From Bradyrhizobium sp. NP1 (GTDB lineage: Bacteria > Pseudomonadota > Alphaproteobacteria > Rhizobiales > Xanthobacteraceae): 64,000 nt of DNA. Location: positions 1,776,001 through 1,840,000 of the forward strand of contig NZ_CP127385.1 in NCBI RefSeq assembly GCF_030378205.1, read 5' to 3'. How positions within the stretch are numbered: the stretch's first letter is position 1; every line of letters begins with the position of its first letter. Below, one piece after another: positions 35,075 to 44,574 of the stretch. Position numbers and translations under genes: made by a program. Under the pieces are notes generated by a model. That model searched no databases. It was not told where the DNA came from and was given only the letters and a program-made list of their open reading frames with translations.

Positions 35075-35500
35075 ATGGACGCTACCCGCTATCTTCCGTT
35101 CCTGGGCCGCCTGTTGATCGGGCTTCCGTTCGCCATGAGCGGGCTCGGCAAGCTTGCGGCTTACGGTCCGACCACAGCGAAGATTGCCGCAGTCGGCCTG
35201 CCGCTGCCGCCACTGGCCTATGCCATAGCCGTCGTCCTTGAGCTCGGCGGCGGCCTCTTGCTGATCGCCGGCTACCAGGCTCGTCTGATCGCAATGGCCT
35301 TGGCGCTGTTCTCGCTGGCGACGGCGGTGTCGTTCCACAGCAACTTCGCCGACCAGAATCAGATGATCCACTTCCTCAAGAACGTCATGATGGCGGGGGG
35401 CCTGCTCCAGATCGCGGCCTTCGGTGCGGGCGCGCTCAGTCTCGACCATCGTCTTTCGAAGGGCCGCGGGGCTACTGCGAGTGCCGTACCGGCTCGCTGA
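35075..35500 (+). CDS. DoxX-family membrane protein
   Basis: A 141-residue protein with about four membrane segments and the DoxX pattern RYLPFLGRLLIGLPFAMSGLGKL near the N-terminus. AAGGAAC precedes the ATG at 35075; the open frame from 34934 overlaps the pirin gene. DoxX proteins are linked to thiosulfate and redox metabolism in some organisms, and pairing with pirin suggests oxidative or electrophile stress. 269 bases follow before the next gene and contain an operator palindrome. Confidence 0.85.
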   Translation: MDATRYLPFLGRLLIGLPFAMSGLGKLAAYGPTTAKIAAVGLPLPPLAYAIAVVLELGGGLLLIAGYQARLIAMALALFSLATAVSFHSNFADQNQMIHFLKNVMMAGGLLQIAAFGAGALSLDHRLSKGRGATASAVPAR

Positions 35501-35641
35501 TCCGTTCGGCTTCGCTGCCATAAGGGGCTGGCCAGGGAAGGCTGCGTAAAGCTTGTGCGCCGCAGTGGCATCGCGGAGGCCGGCACCGATTGTCCTGCCA
35601 GTAGGACACGCCGTCCCATCAGCGGCCCGGAACGACGGAAA

Positions 35642-35669
35642 ATTATACTTTACGATCGTAAAGTAAAAT
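35642..35669. promoter_or_regulatory. Operator palindrome, copy B
   Basis: ACTTTACGATCGTAAAGT is a perfect palindrome at 35647-35664. It extends to 28 bases (35642-35669) with a single mismatched pair. It lies 100 bases upstream of the CocE-type hydrolase gene. The TetR at 41124 and the LysR at 33313 are the nearest candidate binders, with a TetR favoured by the strict symmetry. Confidence 0.7.
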
Positions 35670-35769
35670 GGCATAGTCCCCTGGTCGGGCGGAGGATGCA
35701 TGGTTCGTCACCTTCTCGGCCCATCGCCAAAAGTCGACCACGCGCGTCGCCAAAAGCTGGAGTGAAACG

Positions 35770-37527
35770 ATGATCGAGGAGCGGGACATCAGCGTCGCCA
35801 TGAGGGACGGCACGCGGCTTGCGGTCGACGTCTACCGCCCGGATGCGCCAGGCAAATATCCGGTGCTCTACGCGTCCGCGTTGCACAACAAGGACATCCA
35901 GGGGCCCGACATCGCGGACATCTTGCCGCCGCAACCGGCGCATGCCCCGCTCTGGTTTGGTCCGATAGAGGCGGGCGATACACGGCGCTTCATCGCCAAC
36001 GGCTATGTTCATGTGATCGCGCAGCCGAGGGGCTCCGCCAAGTCGGAAGGGCACTACGGCCACGAGGACACGGACCACTACGATCTGATCGAATGGATCA
36101 CGCAGCAATCGTGGTCAAACGGCAAGGTCGGGATGGTCGGCATCTCCGGTTATGCCGGTGAGCAATGGCGCGCTGCCGCCCAGGGACATCCCGCGCTCAA
36201 GGCCATCTTTCCCTACGACGCGTGCAGTGCGTATGGCGGCATGTTCGGATTCCGTGACTTCAATCCGGGTGGCGTTTTGCACAGCTTCCCGTATCTGCTC
36301 GATGTCTTCAGCACGGTTCACGAGTCCCGCGACAGGCCCGCGGAACTCCCCGCCGCCGAGGAAGAGCTCTGGCGCTGTGCCATGCGCAATCCGGACTACA
36401 AGCAGTACATCAACCTCTACAACATCCTCACGCAAAAGGGGCAGCGCACGTTCGTCATGTATCTCATGATGACGCACCCCTGGGAGTTCGACGGTACGGT
36501 CGAGCGCGCGGAAGAAATCTTCAGGAAAATCAAGATTCCGTTCTACACGGGCTCGGGAGCCTATGCCTACAGCTACAAGCTTCATTGGCTCGGCGCGCAG
36601 CACTATTTCCAGAACGTCGATGCGCCAAAGAAGCTGCTGTTTACCGGGCCGGCCCATCTGGAGCGGCCATTCCATCAATACCACGACGAGATCATCCGCT
36701 GGTACGACCATTGGCTGAAGGGGCAGGACACCGGCATCATGAATGAGCCGCCGGTGCGTTACTGGCTCATGGGCGCCAACGAGTGGCGAACCGGAACGGA
36801 TTGGCCGCTGCCGGAGACCCAGTGGACGAAATACTATCTTTCCCATTGGGAGACCCTGTCGACCGAGCCGCCGCGACCCACTTCGGATGTTGGCGCTGCG
36901 GCGCGCGAGCCGGACGTCTTCACCCAGATGCCGGTGACGCGGACGACGAAGGTCGAGCGCCTGCGCTACATGACCGATCCGTTGCCGCATGACGTCACCG
37001 TCGCCGGCCCGATCACCCTGACGCTCCATGCGGCGATCGACCAGGACGACACCAATTGGATCATCGTGCTCAAGGACGTCGGGCCTGACGTTTCGGTTCG
37101 CACCGCGCGCGAGGGCGAACGGGATGTGCCGTCGTCGTTGCCCGAGCGTGAACTGACGCGAGGCTGGCTGAAGGCGTCCTATCGCGCGCTCGACGAAAAG
37201 CGTTCAAAGCCCTGGGAGCCGTTCCACAAGCTCACACAGGACGCCATCGCTCCCGTCAAGCCGGGCGAAGTGGTCGAGTACCAGATACAGATCCTCGCCA
37301 CAGCGAACCAGTTCAAGGCGGGGCATCGCATTTGCCTCGAAATTACATCCATGGATGTCCCGACCGGCACCGGGGCGATGACCAACGTCGAGTACATCCC
37401 CTACCACGTCTGCAGCAGTACGACGGTCACCCACAAGATCTATCGGGATGCCGAGCGGCCGTCGCATCTGCTGCTGCCCATCATTCCGGGCCCCACCGAT
37501 CAGCGTCCGGCTGACGTCGGCATATAG
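35770..37527 (+). CDS. CocE/NonD-family hydrolase (X-Pro dipeptidyl-peptidase fold)
   Basis: A 585-residue serine hydrolase. RDISVAMRDGTRLAVDVYRP is the CocE N-terminus, the nucleophile is Ser126 in GISGYAG, and a C-terminal jelly-roll domain begins near residue 390 (DVTVAGPITLTLHAAIDQDDTNWIIVL). No signal peptide is visible, so it should be cytoplasmic. Enzymes of this family hydrolyse esters and amides such as cocaine or glutaryl-cephalosporins. Heading an operon with crotonase, CoA ligase and ring-cleavage genes, it probably releases an aromatic acid from an ester or amide. GGAG is upstream. Confidence 0.85.
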   Translation: MIEERDISVAMRDGTRLAVDVYRPDAPGKYPVLYASALHNKDIQGPDIADILPPQPAHAPLWFGPIEAGDTRRFIANGYVHVIAQPRGSAKSEGHYGHEDTDHYDLIEWITQQSWSNGKVGMVGISGYAGEQWRAAAQGHPALKAIFPYDACSAYGGMFGFRDFNPGGVLHSFPYLLDVFSTVHESRDRPAELPAAEEELWRCAMRNPDYKQYINLYNILTQKGQRTFVMYLMMTHPWEFDGTVERAEEIFRKIKIPFYTGSGAYAYSYKLHWLGAQHYFQNVDAPKKLLFTGPAHLERPFHQYHDEIIRWYDHWLKGQDTGIMNEPPVRYWLMGANEWRTGTDWPLPETQWTKYYLSHWETLSTEPPRPTSDVGAAAREPDVFTQMPVTRTTKVERLRYMTDPLPHDVTVAGPITLTLHAAIDQDDTNWIIVLKDVGPDVSVRTAREGERDVPSSLPERELTRGWLKASYRALDEKRSKPWEPFHKLTQDAIAPVKPGEVVEYQIQILATANQFKAGHRICLEITSMDVPTGTGAMTNVEYIPYHVCSSTTVTHKIYRDAERPSHLLLPIIPGPTDQRPADVGI

Positions 37528-37541
37528 GAGGAGGAATTGCA

Positions 37542-38330
37542 ATGACGACGATCCGATTTGAACGAGACGGCGCCATCGGAAACATTGTGCTGGCCAATCC
37601 CCCCTTCAACCGGCTCGACCTGCGCTTCGCGGAAGCCTTGCGAGTGGCCGTGCACCAGGCCAGCGAAAGCGACATCCGCGTGCTCGTGGTTCGCGCCGAG
37701 GGACCGCACTTCAGCTTCGGCGGCGAAGTGCGCGAATGGCCTGGAAAGGACATCAACTGGTTTAGGACGTTCGTCGCGGACGTGAATTTCTCCTATCGCG
37801 CCATCGAAATGCTGAAGATACCGACGGTGGCGGTGGTGCAGGGGATCGCTTTCGGCGGCGGCTTCGAACTTGCGCTGGCCTGCGACTTTCTCGTCGCAGC
37901 CGAGAATGCGACCTTTCGCTGCGTTGAAGTCACGACCGCGATGCTGCCGATCGCGGGCGCCCTGCAGCGGATCGCCGAGCGCGCCGGCCGGGCTCGCGCG
38001 TCGCGGTTTGCCATGCTGGGTGAACCGATTTCCGGACGTGAAGCCGGCGCGCTTGGAATTGCGACGCATGTGGTGCCCGAGAACGAGCTCTCGGCAACCG
38101 CAGCCGCATTGACCAAACGGCTCGCGACGGGGCCGACCAGGTCGTACGCCGCGACGCGCACTCTGCTCAAGGCTTGGTCGAGCGGCGGTGTGGCCGCCGC
38201 CGATCTTATGATGCTCGACGTCGCGATGGAGCTCTACCACGGCGCCGACGCCCAGCGCGGCTTCGCGAGCACGGCGGATGCCTTCAACAAGGACATCGAG
38301 CCGCCAACGCTCGTCTTCGAAGGAAAATGA
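37542..38330 (+). CDS. Enoyl-CoA hydratase/isomerase (crotonase) family protein
   Basis: A 262-residue crotonase-fold protein. [13 protein letters not shown] covers the first oxyanion-hole region and [28 protein letters not shown] the second. The usual catalytic Glu in the later loop is not obvious ([15 protein letters not shown]), so the reaction may differ from simple hydration; members include ring-opening and decarboxylating enzymes. AGGAGGAGG lies upstream, 14 bases after the hydrolase stop. It works on a CoA thioester, presumably formed by the ligase gene that follows. Confidence 0.85.
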   Translation: MTTIRFERDGAIGNIVLANPPFNRLDLRFAEALRVAVHQASESDIRVLVVRAEGPHFSFGGEVREWPGKDINWFRTFVADVNFSYRAIEMLKIPTVAVVQGIAFGGGFELALACDFLVAAENATFRCVEVTTAMLPIAGALQRIAERAGRARASRFAMLGEPISGREAGALGIATHVVPENELSATAAALTKRLATGPTRSYAATRTLLKAWSSGGVAAADLMMLDVAMELYHGADAQRGFASTADAFNKDIEPPTLVFEGK

Positions 38331-38397
38331 GCCGCCCGTGCAAGGTTGGCATGCAGCGGCGGTTGTCCAGGATTTCGTAAATCGACGGGAGGTATTC

Positions 38398-40080
38398 GTG
38401 CAGCGCGAAAGCTACGTGCATGGCAATAGTGGACCGCCCTTGATCGGAAAGACCATTGGTGCTCTTCTCGACGAAGTGAGCGCAGCTGACGGGTCTCGCG
38501 AAGCGCTGGTCGTTGAGCACCAGAAGATTCGCTGGACCTACGCCGAGCTCAAGTCGCGTTCCGACGCATTCGCCTCGGGGCTTCTGGCCCTCGGCCTGGA
38601 GCCCGGAGATCGGGTCGGCATCTGGTCCCCGAACTGCGCGGAATGGACGATCGCGCAGTTCGCGACGGCGAAAGCCGGTCTGATCCTTGTCAACATCAAT
38701 CCTGCCTATCGCCTGAGCGAGCTGGAGCACGTCCTGCGCGCCGTCGGATGTCGCGCGCTGATAAGCGCTGCTCGCTTCAAGACCAGCGACTATATCGCAA
38801 TGATCCGCAAGCTTGTCCCGGAGCTGGGAAACGGAGGCGGCGAGCTGCATAGTTCGCGCCTGCCGGAACTGCGACACGTCATCTCGATTGCAGGGCAACA
38901 CGATGGCTGCCTGTCATTCGACTGGGTCCTGGAGAAGGGCAAGCAAGCTGGTAGCGGCCGAATCGAAGCCCTGTCGGCCACGATCCAGATGGACGACGCG
39001 GTCAATATCCAGTTCACCAGCGGCACTACCGGATTGCCGAAGGGCGCAACGCTCTCGCATCACAATCTGATCAACAATGCCTTCTTCGTGGGCGAGGCGA
39101 CCGGAATCGAGCGTGGTTCCCGCGTGTGCATCCCGGTGCCGCTGTATCACTGCTTTGGCATGGTGATGGGCAATCTCGGTTGCGTCACCCACGCGGCGAC
39201 GATGGTCTATCCATCCGAGTCGTTTGATCCGTTGAGCACCTTGGAGGCCATCGAGGCCGAGCGTTGCGATGTGCTCTACGGCGTCCCCACGATGTTCATC
39301 GCCCAGCTGAACCACCCCGAATTCTCGCGCTTCGATCTGCGCTCGCTCCGGCGAGGGATCATGGCGGGCGCGCCGTGCCCGATCGAGGTCATGAAGGAAG
39401 TCGCGTCGACAATGCACATGGGCGAAATAACGATCGCCTATGGAATGACCGAAACCAGTCCCGTGAGCTTCCAGAGCAGCCGCGACGATCCGCTCGAGCT
39501 GCGCGTCTCGACGGTCGGTCGGATACAGCCACACCTCGAGGTCAAGATTGTCGACCGTCACGGCCGGATCGTGCCGCGCGGGGAGGCCGGCGAGCTGTGC
39601 ACCAGGGGGTATTCCGTCATGCTCGGCTACTGGAATGACGAGGCACGGACAAAGGAGGCCGTCGATTCGGCCGGCTGGATGCATACGGGTGATCTGGCGA
39701 CGATCGATGACGATGGATATTGCCGCATTGTCGGACGGATCAAGGATATGGTCATCCGCGGCGGCGAGAACATCTATCCTCGTGAAGTCGAGGAGTATCT
39801 GTATCGGCATCCCGATATTCAGGACGTCCAGGTTTTCGGCGTGCCGGACGCAAAGTATGGCGAAGAGCTCTGCGCCTGGATCATTTCGAAATCCGATGCC
39901 ACCCTCGACGAGGAGAGCGTCCGCAGGTTCTGTCAGGATCGGATCTCGCATTACAAGGTCCCTCGCTACATCCGTTTCGTGGAGAGCTTTCCGTCTACGG
40001 TGACCGGAAAGGTTCAGAAGTTTGCGATGCGTGAGGCGATGATCGAGGAATTCGCCCGCGCGACGAAGGCCCGTGCGTGA
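38398..40080 (+). CDS. AMP-forming acyl/aryl-CoA ligase
   Basis: A 560-residue adenylate-forming ligase. The P-loop is [16 protein letters not shown], the acyl-binding and motif A5 region is [10 protein letters not shown], the hinge is [22 protein letters not shown], and the catalytic Lys lies in VTGKVQK. The start is GTG at 38398 because GGGAGG is five bases upstream; the extra 40 upstream codons overlap the crotonase gene. It activates a fatty or aromatic acid to its CoA thioester for the crotonase. It belongs to the FadD/short-medium chain subgroup; the chain preference is not readable. Confidence 0.88.
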   Translation: MQRESYVHGNSGPPLIGKTIGALLDEVSAADGSREALVVEHQKIRWTYAELKSRSDAFASGLLALGLEPGDRVGIWSPNCAEWTIAQFATAKAGLILVNINPAYRLSELEHVLRAVGCRALISAARFKTSDYIAMIRKLVPELGNGGGELHSSRLPELRHVISIAGQHDGCLSFDWVLEKGKQAGSGRIEALSATIQMDDAVNIQFTSGTTGLPKGATLSHHNLINNAFFVGEATGIERGSRVCIPVPLYHCFGMVMGNLGCVTHAATMVYPSESFDPLSTLEAIEAERCDVLYGVPTMFIAQLNHPEFSRFDLRSLRRGIMAGAPCPIEVMKEVASTMHMGEITIAYGMTETSPVSFQSSRDDPLELRVSTVGRIQPHLEVKIVDRHGRIVPRGEAGELCTRGYSVMLGYWNDEARTKEAVDSAGWMHTGDLATIDDDGYCRIVGRIKDMVIRGGENIYPREVEEYLYRHPDIQDVQVFGVPDAKYGEELCAWIISKSDATLDEESVRRFCQDRISHYKVPRYIRFVESFPSTVTGKVQKFAMREAMIEEFARATKARA

Positions 40081-40139
40081 GATTCGGCGAAGCTCCCCGA
40101 CGACGCTCATAACGGGCGACGACCTTCCTGACCGAGGAC

Positions 40140-41048
40140 ATGAGTATGACATCGACCGGCTCGGCCAATGATCCGAGAGAAGAGATCTTCCCCGAACTGA
40201 CGCGCGACGTGATCGCTCGCATGAAGGACGGCGAGAGCAAAAGGCTGCGTGAGATCATGTCGTTGGTTGTCAGCCACGTCCATGCGATCGTGCGCGAGGC
40301 AAAGATCACGCATGATGAATGGTGGCAGGCGATCGACTTCCTGACCCGTGCCGGCAAGATGTGTTCGGACAGCCGGCAGGAGTTCATCCTCTTGTCGGAC
40401 ATTCTGGGGATTTCGATGCTGGTCGACGCCATCGATCACGTTGGGGGACCGGGACTGAGCGAATCGACGGTTCTGGGCCCGTTCTATGCCGGACAGCAGC
40501 GCGAGCTTGCTTCAGGCGAGAGCATTCTTCTGCGCGAAGAGGAGGCCGATCCCTTGGAGATGCGTGGCCGCGTTACGGACTCAGAGGGACGGCCGATCGC
40601 GAACGCGCTGGTGGAGGTCTGGCAGACCGCGCCCAATCAACTCTACGACGTCCAGGACAAGGATCAGCCGGAGGGGCATCTGCGGGGCAGCTTTCGCAGC
40701 GACGCCGCTGGCACCTTCAGATTCCGAACCATCCTGCCTGTAAGCTATCCGATTCCGGATGATGGTCCCGCCGGCCAGTTGCTTGCGGCGATGGGGCGCC
40801 ATCCGTTCCGGCCGGCACATATTCACTTCATGATCAGCGCGCCGGGATATCGCACTCTTGTCACGCATCTTTTCCTGGACGGGGACGAATATCTGGGGAG
40901 CGATGCGGTATTCGGGGTCAAGCCATCTCTCGTCATTCGTCCCAGGCTGATGGACGGCATCAACACGGTCGAATATGACTTCGGGCTTGCCGACGAGCGA
41001 GAGTCGACGCGAGTGCAAGTCGAGGAGCTCCGTCGGCAGCGTCGATAG
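40140..41048 (+). CDS. Intradiol dioxygenase, hydroxyquinol/catechol 1,2-dioxygenase type
   Basis: A 302-residue non-haem Fe(III) enzyme. It has the N-terminal helical dimerisation domain of catechol 1,2-dioxygenases, followed by the beta-sandwich catalytic domain. The four expected iron ligands are present: Tyr169 (NQLYDVQ), Tyr203 (VSYPIPDDGP), His227 and His229 (RPAHIHF). The overall pattern fits hydroxyquinol 1,2-dioxygenases well; catechol remains possible. It would open the ring to maleylacetate or cis,cis-muconate. No maleylacetate reductase or cycloisomerase gene lies nearby. Confidence 0.88.
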   Translation: MSMTSTGSANDPREEIFPELTRDVIARMKDGESKRLREIMSLVVSHVHAIVREAKITHDEWWQAIDFLTRAGKMCSDSRQEFILLSDILGISMLVDAIDHVGGPGLSESTVLGPFYAGQQRELASGESILLREEEADPLEMRGRVTDSEGRPIANALVEVWQTAPNQLYDVQDKDQPEGHLRGSFRSDAAGTFRFRTILPVSYPIPDDGPAGQLLAAMGRHPFRPAHIHFMISAPGYRTLVTHLFLDGDEYLGSDAVFGVKPSLVIRPRLMDGINTVEYDFGLADERESTRVQVEELRRQRR

Positions 41049-41123
41049 CTTTGGATAATCGGTCACGCGGCAGCCCGTGATAGACTCTTGAAGGGACATT
41101 CCGTACTTTGCGTGGCGGGAACC

Positions 41124-41822
41124 ATGTTAATCGAAGGCGAAATGGCGAAGAAAACTGCCCGGCGAGAGCGCCCGCGCAAGAGAGCCGAACAACAGCGCTC
41201 GATTGAGACGCGAGTCTCGATCCTCAATGCCGCCATTGCGGAATTTGCCGAACGGGGATTCGAAGGAGCGAGCATTCGCGCCATCGCCGATCGGCTTGGC
41301 CTGCAACATCCGTTGATCACCTATCACTATCGCAGCAAGGACATTCTCTGGCGGGCAGCGGCGGAGCATGCCTTCGCCCAGATACGGTCCGAGTGGGATA
41401 TTTCCGCGCCCGAAGAATCCGGTTTGTCACCGCTGGCGCGGCTCCGCCGAGAATACAACACTCTCTTCCGATATACCGTCGCGTTTCCTGAATTTCATCG
41501 GTTCATGCGCCAGGAAACTTTGACGAATAATCCGCGGCTGAAATGGGTGGCGGAAACGGTCCTGGCTCCGCTTCTGGGGCGGTTACTGCCGCAGATCGTG
41601 GAGGCTCAGAAACAGGGTCTCCTTCCGGCGGCTGATCCCATTCTTTTCCACTACATGATGGTTAGCCTTACCGCGACGCTCTCGGAGTTTGGACCTGAAA
41701 TGCAGGCGACGAGCGGATTATCCTCCGAGGATCCGAAAATTGTCGAAGCGTATTGGCGTCTGGTTGACGAGATGGTGTTCGGCAAGGAGTCGAAGCGCGT
41801 CGGAAAAGCGCACAACCGCTGA
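41124..41822 (+). CDS. TetR-family regulator
   Basis: A regulator of about 232 residues. A basic leader (AKKTARRERPRKRAEQQRS) precedes the helix-turn-helix TRVSILNAAIAEFAERGFEGA, then SIRAIADRLGLQHPLITYHYRSKDILW. GGCGGGA is upstream of the ATG at 41124; an ATG at 41142 is the alternative. It lies 75 bases behind the dioxygenase gene on the same strand and is a candidate binder of the palindrome at 35642-35669 that precedes the operon. Confidence 0.85.
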   Translation: MLIEGEMAKKTARRERPRKRAEQQRSIETRVSILNAAIAEFAERGFEGASIRAIADRLGLQHPLITYHYRSKDILWRAAAEHAFAQIRSEWDISAPEESGLSPLARLRREYNTLFRYTVAFPEFHRFMRQETLTNNPRLKWVAETVLAPLLGRLLPQIVEAQKQGLLPAADPILFHYMMVSLTATLSEFGPEMQATSGLSSEDPKIVEAYWRLVDEMVFGKESKRVGKAHNR

Positions 41823-41850
41823 AAGCCTGTTGCGCGGCTCCCGATCTTGC

Positions 41851-41867
41851 GGCCGGGGCCGCCGGCC
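41851..41867. terminator. GC-rich hairpin between convergent genes
   Basis: GGCCGG and CCGGCC flank a five-base loop in the 49 bases between the convergent TetR and MFS genes. The stem is short and the T-run weak, so this is tentative. Confidence 0.4.
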
Positions 41868-41871
41868 TGCT

Positions 41872-43152
41872 TTATGCCCGCTCGGTCGCTGGGATATCGA
41901 CGGGCTGCGCGCCGTTTACGCTCGTCTTGTCTTCGACCGGATAGCGATACGGACCGAGACAGAGTATCACGGCGCTTGCGAGCAGCATGAACACGCCAAA
42001 TGACCAAAGGGCAGGCTCATAGGAATGCAGCCGCTCAAAAGCCAGGCCCATCAGGTACGGTCCAAACGCCGAGCCAACGACGAAGCTGGCGAACAGGTAG
42101 CCGTATAACTGGCCGAAGCGCTTCATTCCGAAATACCGCGACGTGAGGAAACCGATCATGTCAATTTCGGTACCGGATGCCAGGCCAAGGCTGATGATGC
42201 CCGCGACGGGAGAGAGGGCGCTATCGAGCAGGTATATTCCAAGGCACGGCAACAGGAAGAAGAAGGTCGCGACGAACGGCGCGAAAATCCTGTCGACAAG
42301 ATATCCCGATAACAGGCGGCCAGCCATGGTTGAGAGGCCGACAGCGATCATGAGGGCCGCGGCGGTCTCGGGTGAGTAACCCTTGTCCGTCAACAGAGGT
42401 ACGGTATGCACGACCATACCTTGAGTCACGGTCGAGACGAGCAGCAGAGCGACTGCGATAAGCCAGAACCGGCGGCCTGCGAGTGCCTCTCGTACCTCCA
42501 GATCGGGTAGCCGAGCCGGAGAAATTGCAGAAGGCGCGGTGGGGGCGCGATCGGCGGCCTTTTCGTTGATAGGCTCGCTGATGAACAGAAACACGGCCGG
42601 AAACGCGATCATCAGGGTGAGCAGGCCAAGCCCGACATAGGCCGTGCGCCAGCCAAAGCTGCCGATAAGCCATTGGGCATATTGCGGGACCAACGCGGCT
42701 CCAAGGCCGATCCCGCTCATCGTTATGCCCAAGGCCAGGCCGCGCCGATCGTCGAACCAGGCGGAAACGCACTTCGCGTAACCGAGCGGCCCCTGGCCCG
42801 ACCCCAGGAAACCGGCAATCGCAAAGAAAAGCATGAATGCGACGACCGAATTTGGCGTCAGGGCGATGAGTGCGATGCTGGAGGCCGACAGGACGACGAC
42901 CGGAAGCAGAATGGTCCGGATGCCCCATCGATCGATCAGCCAACCAACGAACGGGACAGCGATCGCGGACGATATTGCGGCAAGACCGCCGGCGGCGGAG
43001 ATGCTGGCACGATCCCAGCCGAAATCCTGGTTCAACGGTTTGATGAACAGGCCGAGCGTGTAGAGAATGACCGGTCCCTGAGCGACCAGCATCGACAGCG
43101 TCGCGCCGAATACGATCCACCATCTGCTTCCGAAAGCTGGCACCTCAGCCAT
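41872..43152 (-). CDS. MFS transporter, oxalate/formate antiporter-like (MCT type)
   Basis: A 426-residue carrier with about twelve membrane segments. WWIVFGATLSMLVAQGPVILYTLGLFIKPLNQDFGWDRASIS is the monocarboxylate-type N-terminus of this subgroup, and GWLIDRWGIRTILL is the loop 2/3 motif. The start at 43152 has GGGGAGAAAC just upstream; the longer frame to 43314 is rejected. It follows the salicylate-hydroxylase-like gene by 80 bases and probably imports that enzyme's aromatic acid substrate. Confidence 0.85.
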   Translation of the reverse strand: MAEVPAFGSRWWIVFGATLSMLVAQGPVILYTLGLFIKPLNQDFGWDRASISAAGGLAAISSAIAVPFVGWLIDRWGIRTILLPVVVLSASSIALIALTPNSVVAFMLFFAIAGFLGSGQGPLGYAKCVSAWFDDRRGLALGITMSGIGLGAALVPQYAQWLIGSFGWRTAYVGLGLLTLMIAFPAVFLFISEPINEKAADRAPTAPSAISPARLPDLEVREALAGRRFWLIAVALLLVSTVTQGMVVHTVPLLTDKGYSPETAAALMIAVGLSTMAGRLLSGYLVDRIFAPFVATFFFLLPCLGIYLLDSALSPVAGIISLGLASGTEIDMIGFLTSRYFGMKRFGQLYGYLFASFVVGSAFGPYLMGLAFERLHSYEPALWSFGVFMLLASAVILCLGPYRYPVEDKTSVNGAQPVDIPATERA

Positions 43153-43232
43153 GTTTCTCCCCTTTGGTTGATAACCGCGCGTCTGCGCGCAATCGAGGCT
43201 TTGGCCGGGGCGATCGCGCGGCGGCTCCGTCC

Positions 43233-44426
43233 TCAGCGACCGGACTCGGAAAGAGCATCCGCAGCGGCTCTTTCCGCATCGTGCTTGAAGACCCACGTCC
43301 CCTGCGCGATCCATTCGCCAAAACGCTCGGCCTTCTCCGCAGCCGAATCGTGCTCGGATCGATAGAGCTTGCCGGCCGCGCGCGCGAGCGCCTGGACCTT
43401 GCTGGTCCGCTCGAGCCTGATCGTCTCATAGAGCTTGAGACGGTCCGCGACCTCTTTGGTGGTGCACCCCTCCAGAAGAACCGCAAGCGTAAAGCCGTCT
43501 TCGATCGATTGACCTGCTCCCTGGCCGACGTGGGGAACCATGGGGTGTGCTGCATCGCCCATGAGCGTGATGCGCTTGGTCGACCAGTACGGCAGCGGGG
43601 CGCGATCATAGATGCCCCAGCGATACGTTTCTTCGAGCGCGCTGATGGTGTCCTGAACGGGCTGGTCCCAACCGGCATATTCGGCCCCCAGCGCCTTCAA
43701 CTCGCCCGGCGCAGACCACGATTCCTCTGAATCCGTGTCGGTAGGAACGAATGCGACCATGTTGATCAATCGCCCCCGAGCCACAGGATAAAGCAGGAAG
43801 CTCCGGCCGAATCCCAGCCAAAGCGTAGGGTCCTTGAGGTCGCTTGCCCATGAAAGCCGCTCGGCGGGGATCAGTCCCCGGTAAGCCATGATGCCTTCGC
43901 TGGTCGGGCGACTTTGCAGGCCGATTCCTCGTTGGATGACGGAACGTATTCCGTCGGCCCCAATCACGACGTCGGCCTCTGCCGAAGCGCCGTTCGCGAA
44001 GGAAAGACGGACCCGGTCGGCTTCCTCCCTAAGCTGGATGCAGCGATGACCGAGCGTGACTGTCCCTTTTGGCAGTGCACCAAAAAGCAGATTCAAGAAG
44101 TCGGCGCGATGGACGTTGTACCCCTGATCGCCTCCGGAAAACGCGGGCATTGCGGGCCCCTCCGGAGTAGCGATCGCCTTGCCCTGCGACGTGCGCAGCG
44201 CGATGCCGCTGATCGGCGAGCCGATCTTCTGAAGTTGGTCCTCGAGACCAACACGTCTCAGCAACCGTGCCGCATTCGGGTGGATTGAGACCCCGGCTCC
44301 GATCTCCCTCAGGACCTCGGCTTGCTCGAAGACGCTTACATCGAGGCCCCGCTTCCGAAGCGCGAGCGCGGCAGCTAGCCCCCCGATGCCGCCACCGACT
44401 ATTGCAATGCGAAGCGAGCCAGGCAT
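43233..44426 (-). CDS. FAD-dependent monooxygenase, salicylate/6-hydroxynicotinate hydroxylase-like
   Basis: A 397-residue class A flavin hydroxylase. RIAIVGGGIGGLAAALALRKRG is the FAD fingerprint, IGADGIRSVIQR the second motif, and MGDAAHPMVPHVGQGAGQSIEDG the third. These are the forms seen in salicylate 1-hydroxylases and 6-hydroxynicotinate 3-monooxygenases, and differ from the three paralogues at 5578-12149. It could turn a hydroxybenzoate into a catechol or hydroxyquinol for the ring-cleavage enzyme at 40140. It diverges from the large winged-helix/ATPase regulator. Confidence 0.87.
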   Translation of the reverse strand: MPGSLRIAIVGGGIGGLAAALALRKRGLDVSVFEQAEVLREIGAGVSIHPNAARLLRRVGLEDQLQKIGSPISGIALRTSQGKAIATPEGPAMPAFSGGDQGYNVHRADFLNLLFGALPKGTVTLGHRCIQLREEADRVRLSFANGASAEADVVIGADGIRSVIQRGIGLQSRPTSEGIMAYRGLIPAERLSWASDLKDPTLWLGFGRSFLLYPVARGRLINMVAFVPTDTDSEESWSAPGELKALGAEYAGWDQPVQDTISALEETYRWGIYDRAPLPYWSTKRITLMGDAAHPMVPHVGQGAGQSIEDGFTLAVLLEGCTTKEVADRLKLYETIRLERTSKVQALARAAGKLYRSEHDSAAEKAERFGEWIAQGTWVFKHDAERAAADALSESGR

Positions 44427-44574
44427 TTCCCTAAACCTTTGCGTAAAACCGCATTCACGGACGAGGCGTGCCGGTCGAGTGGTTGCGGTTGTGGTTGTCC
44501 GCGAGATATCTTGACCGATACGTCATGATAGAAACTGGCTGAGGCTGGCGATCGGAACCGCGGAGCAAGGTCAG

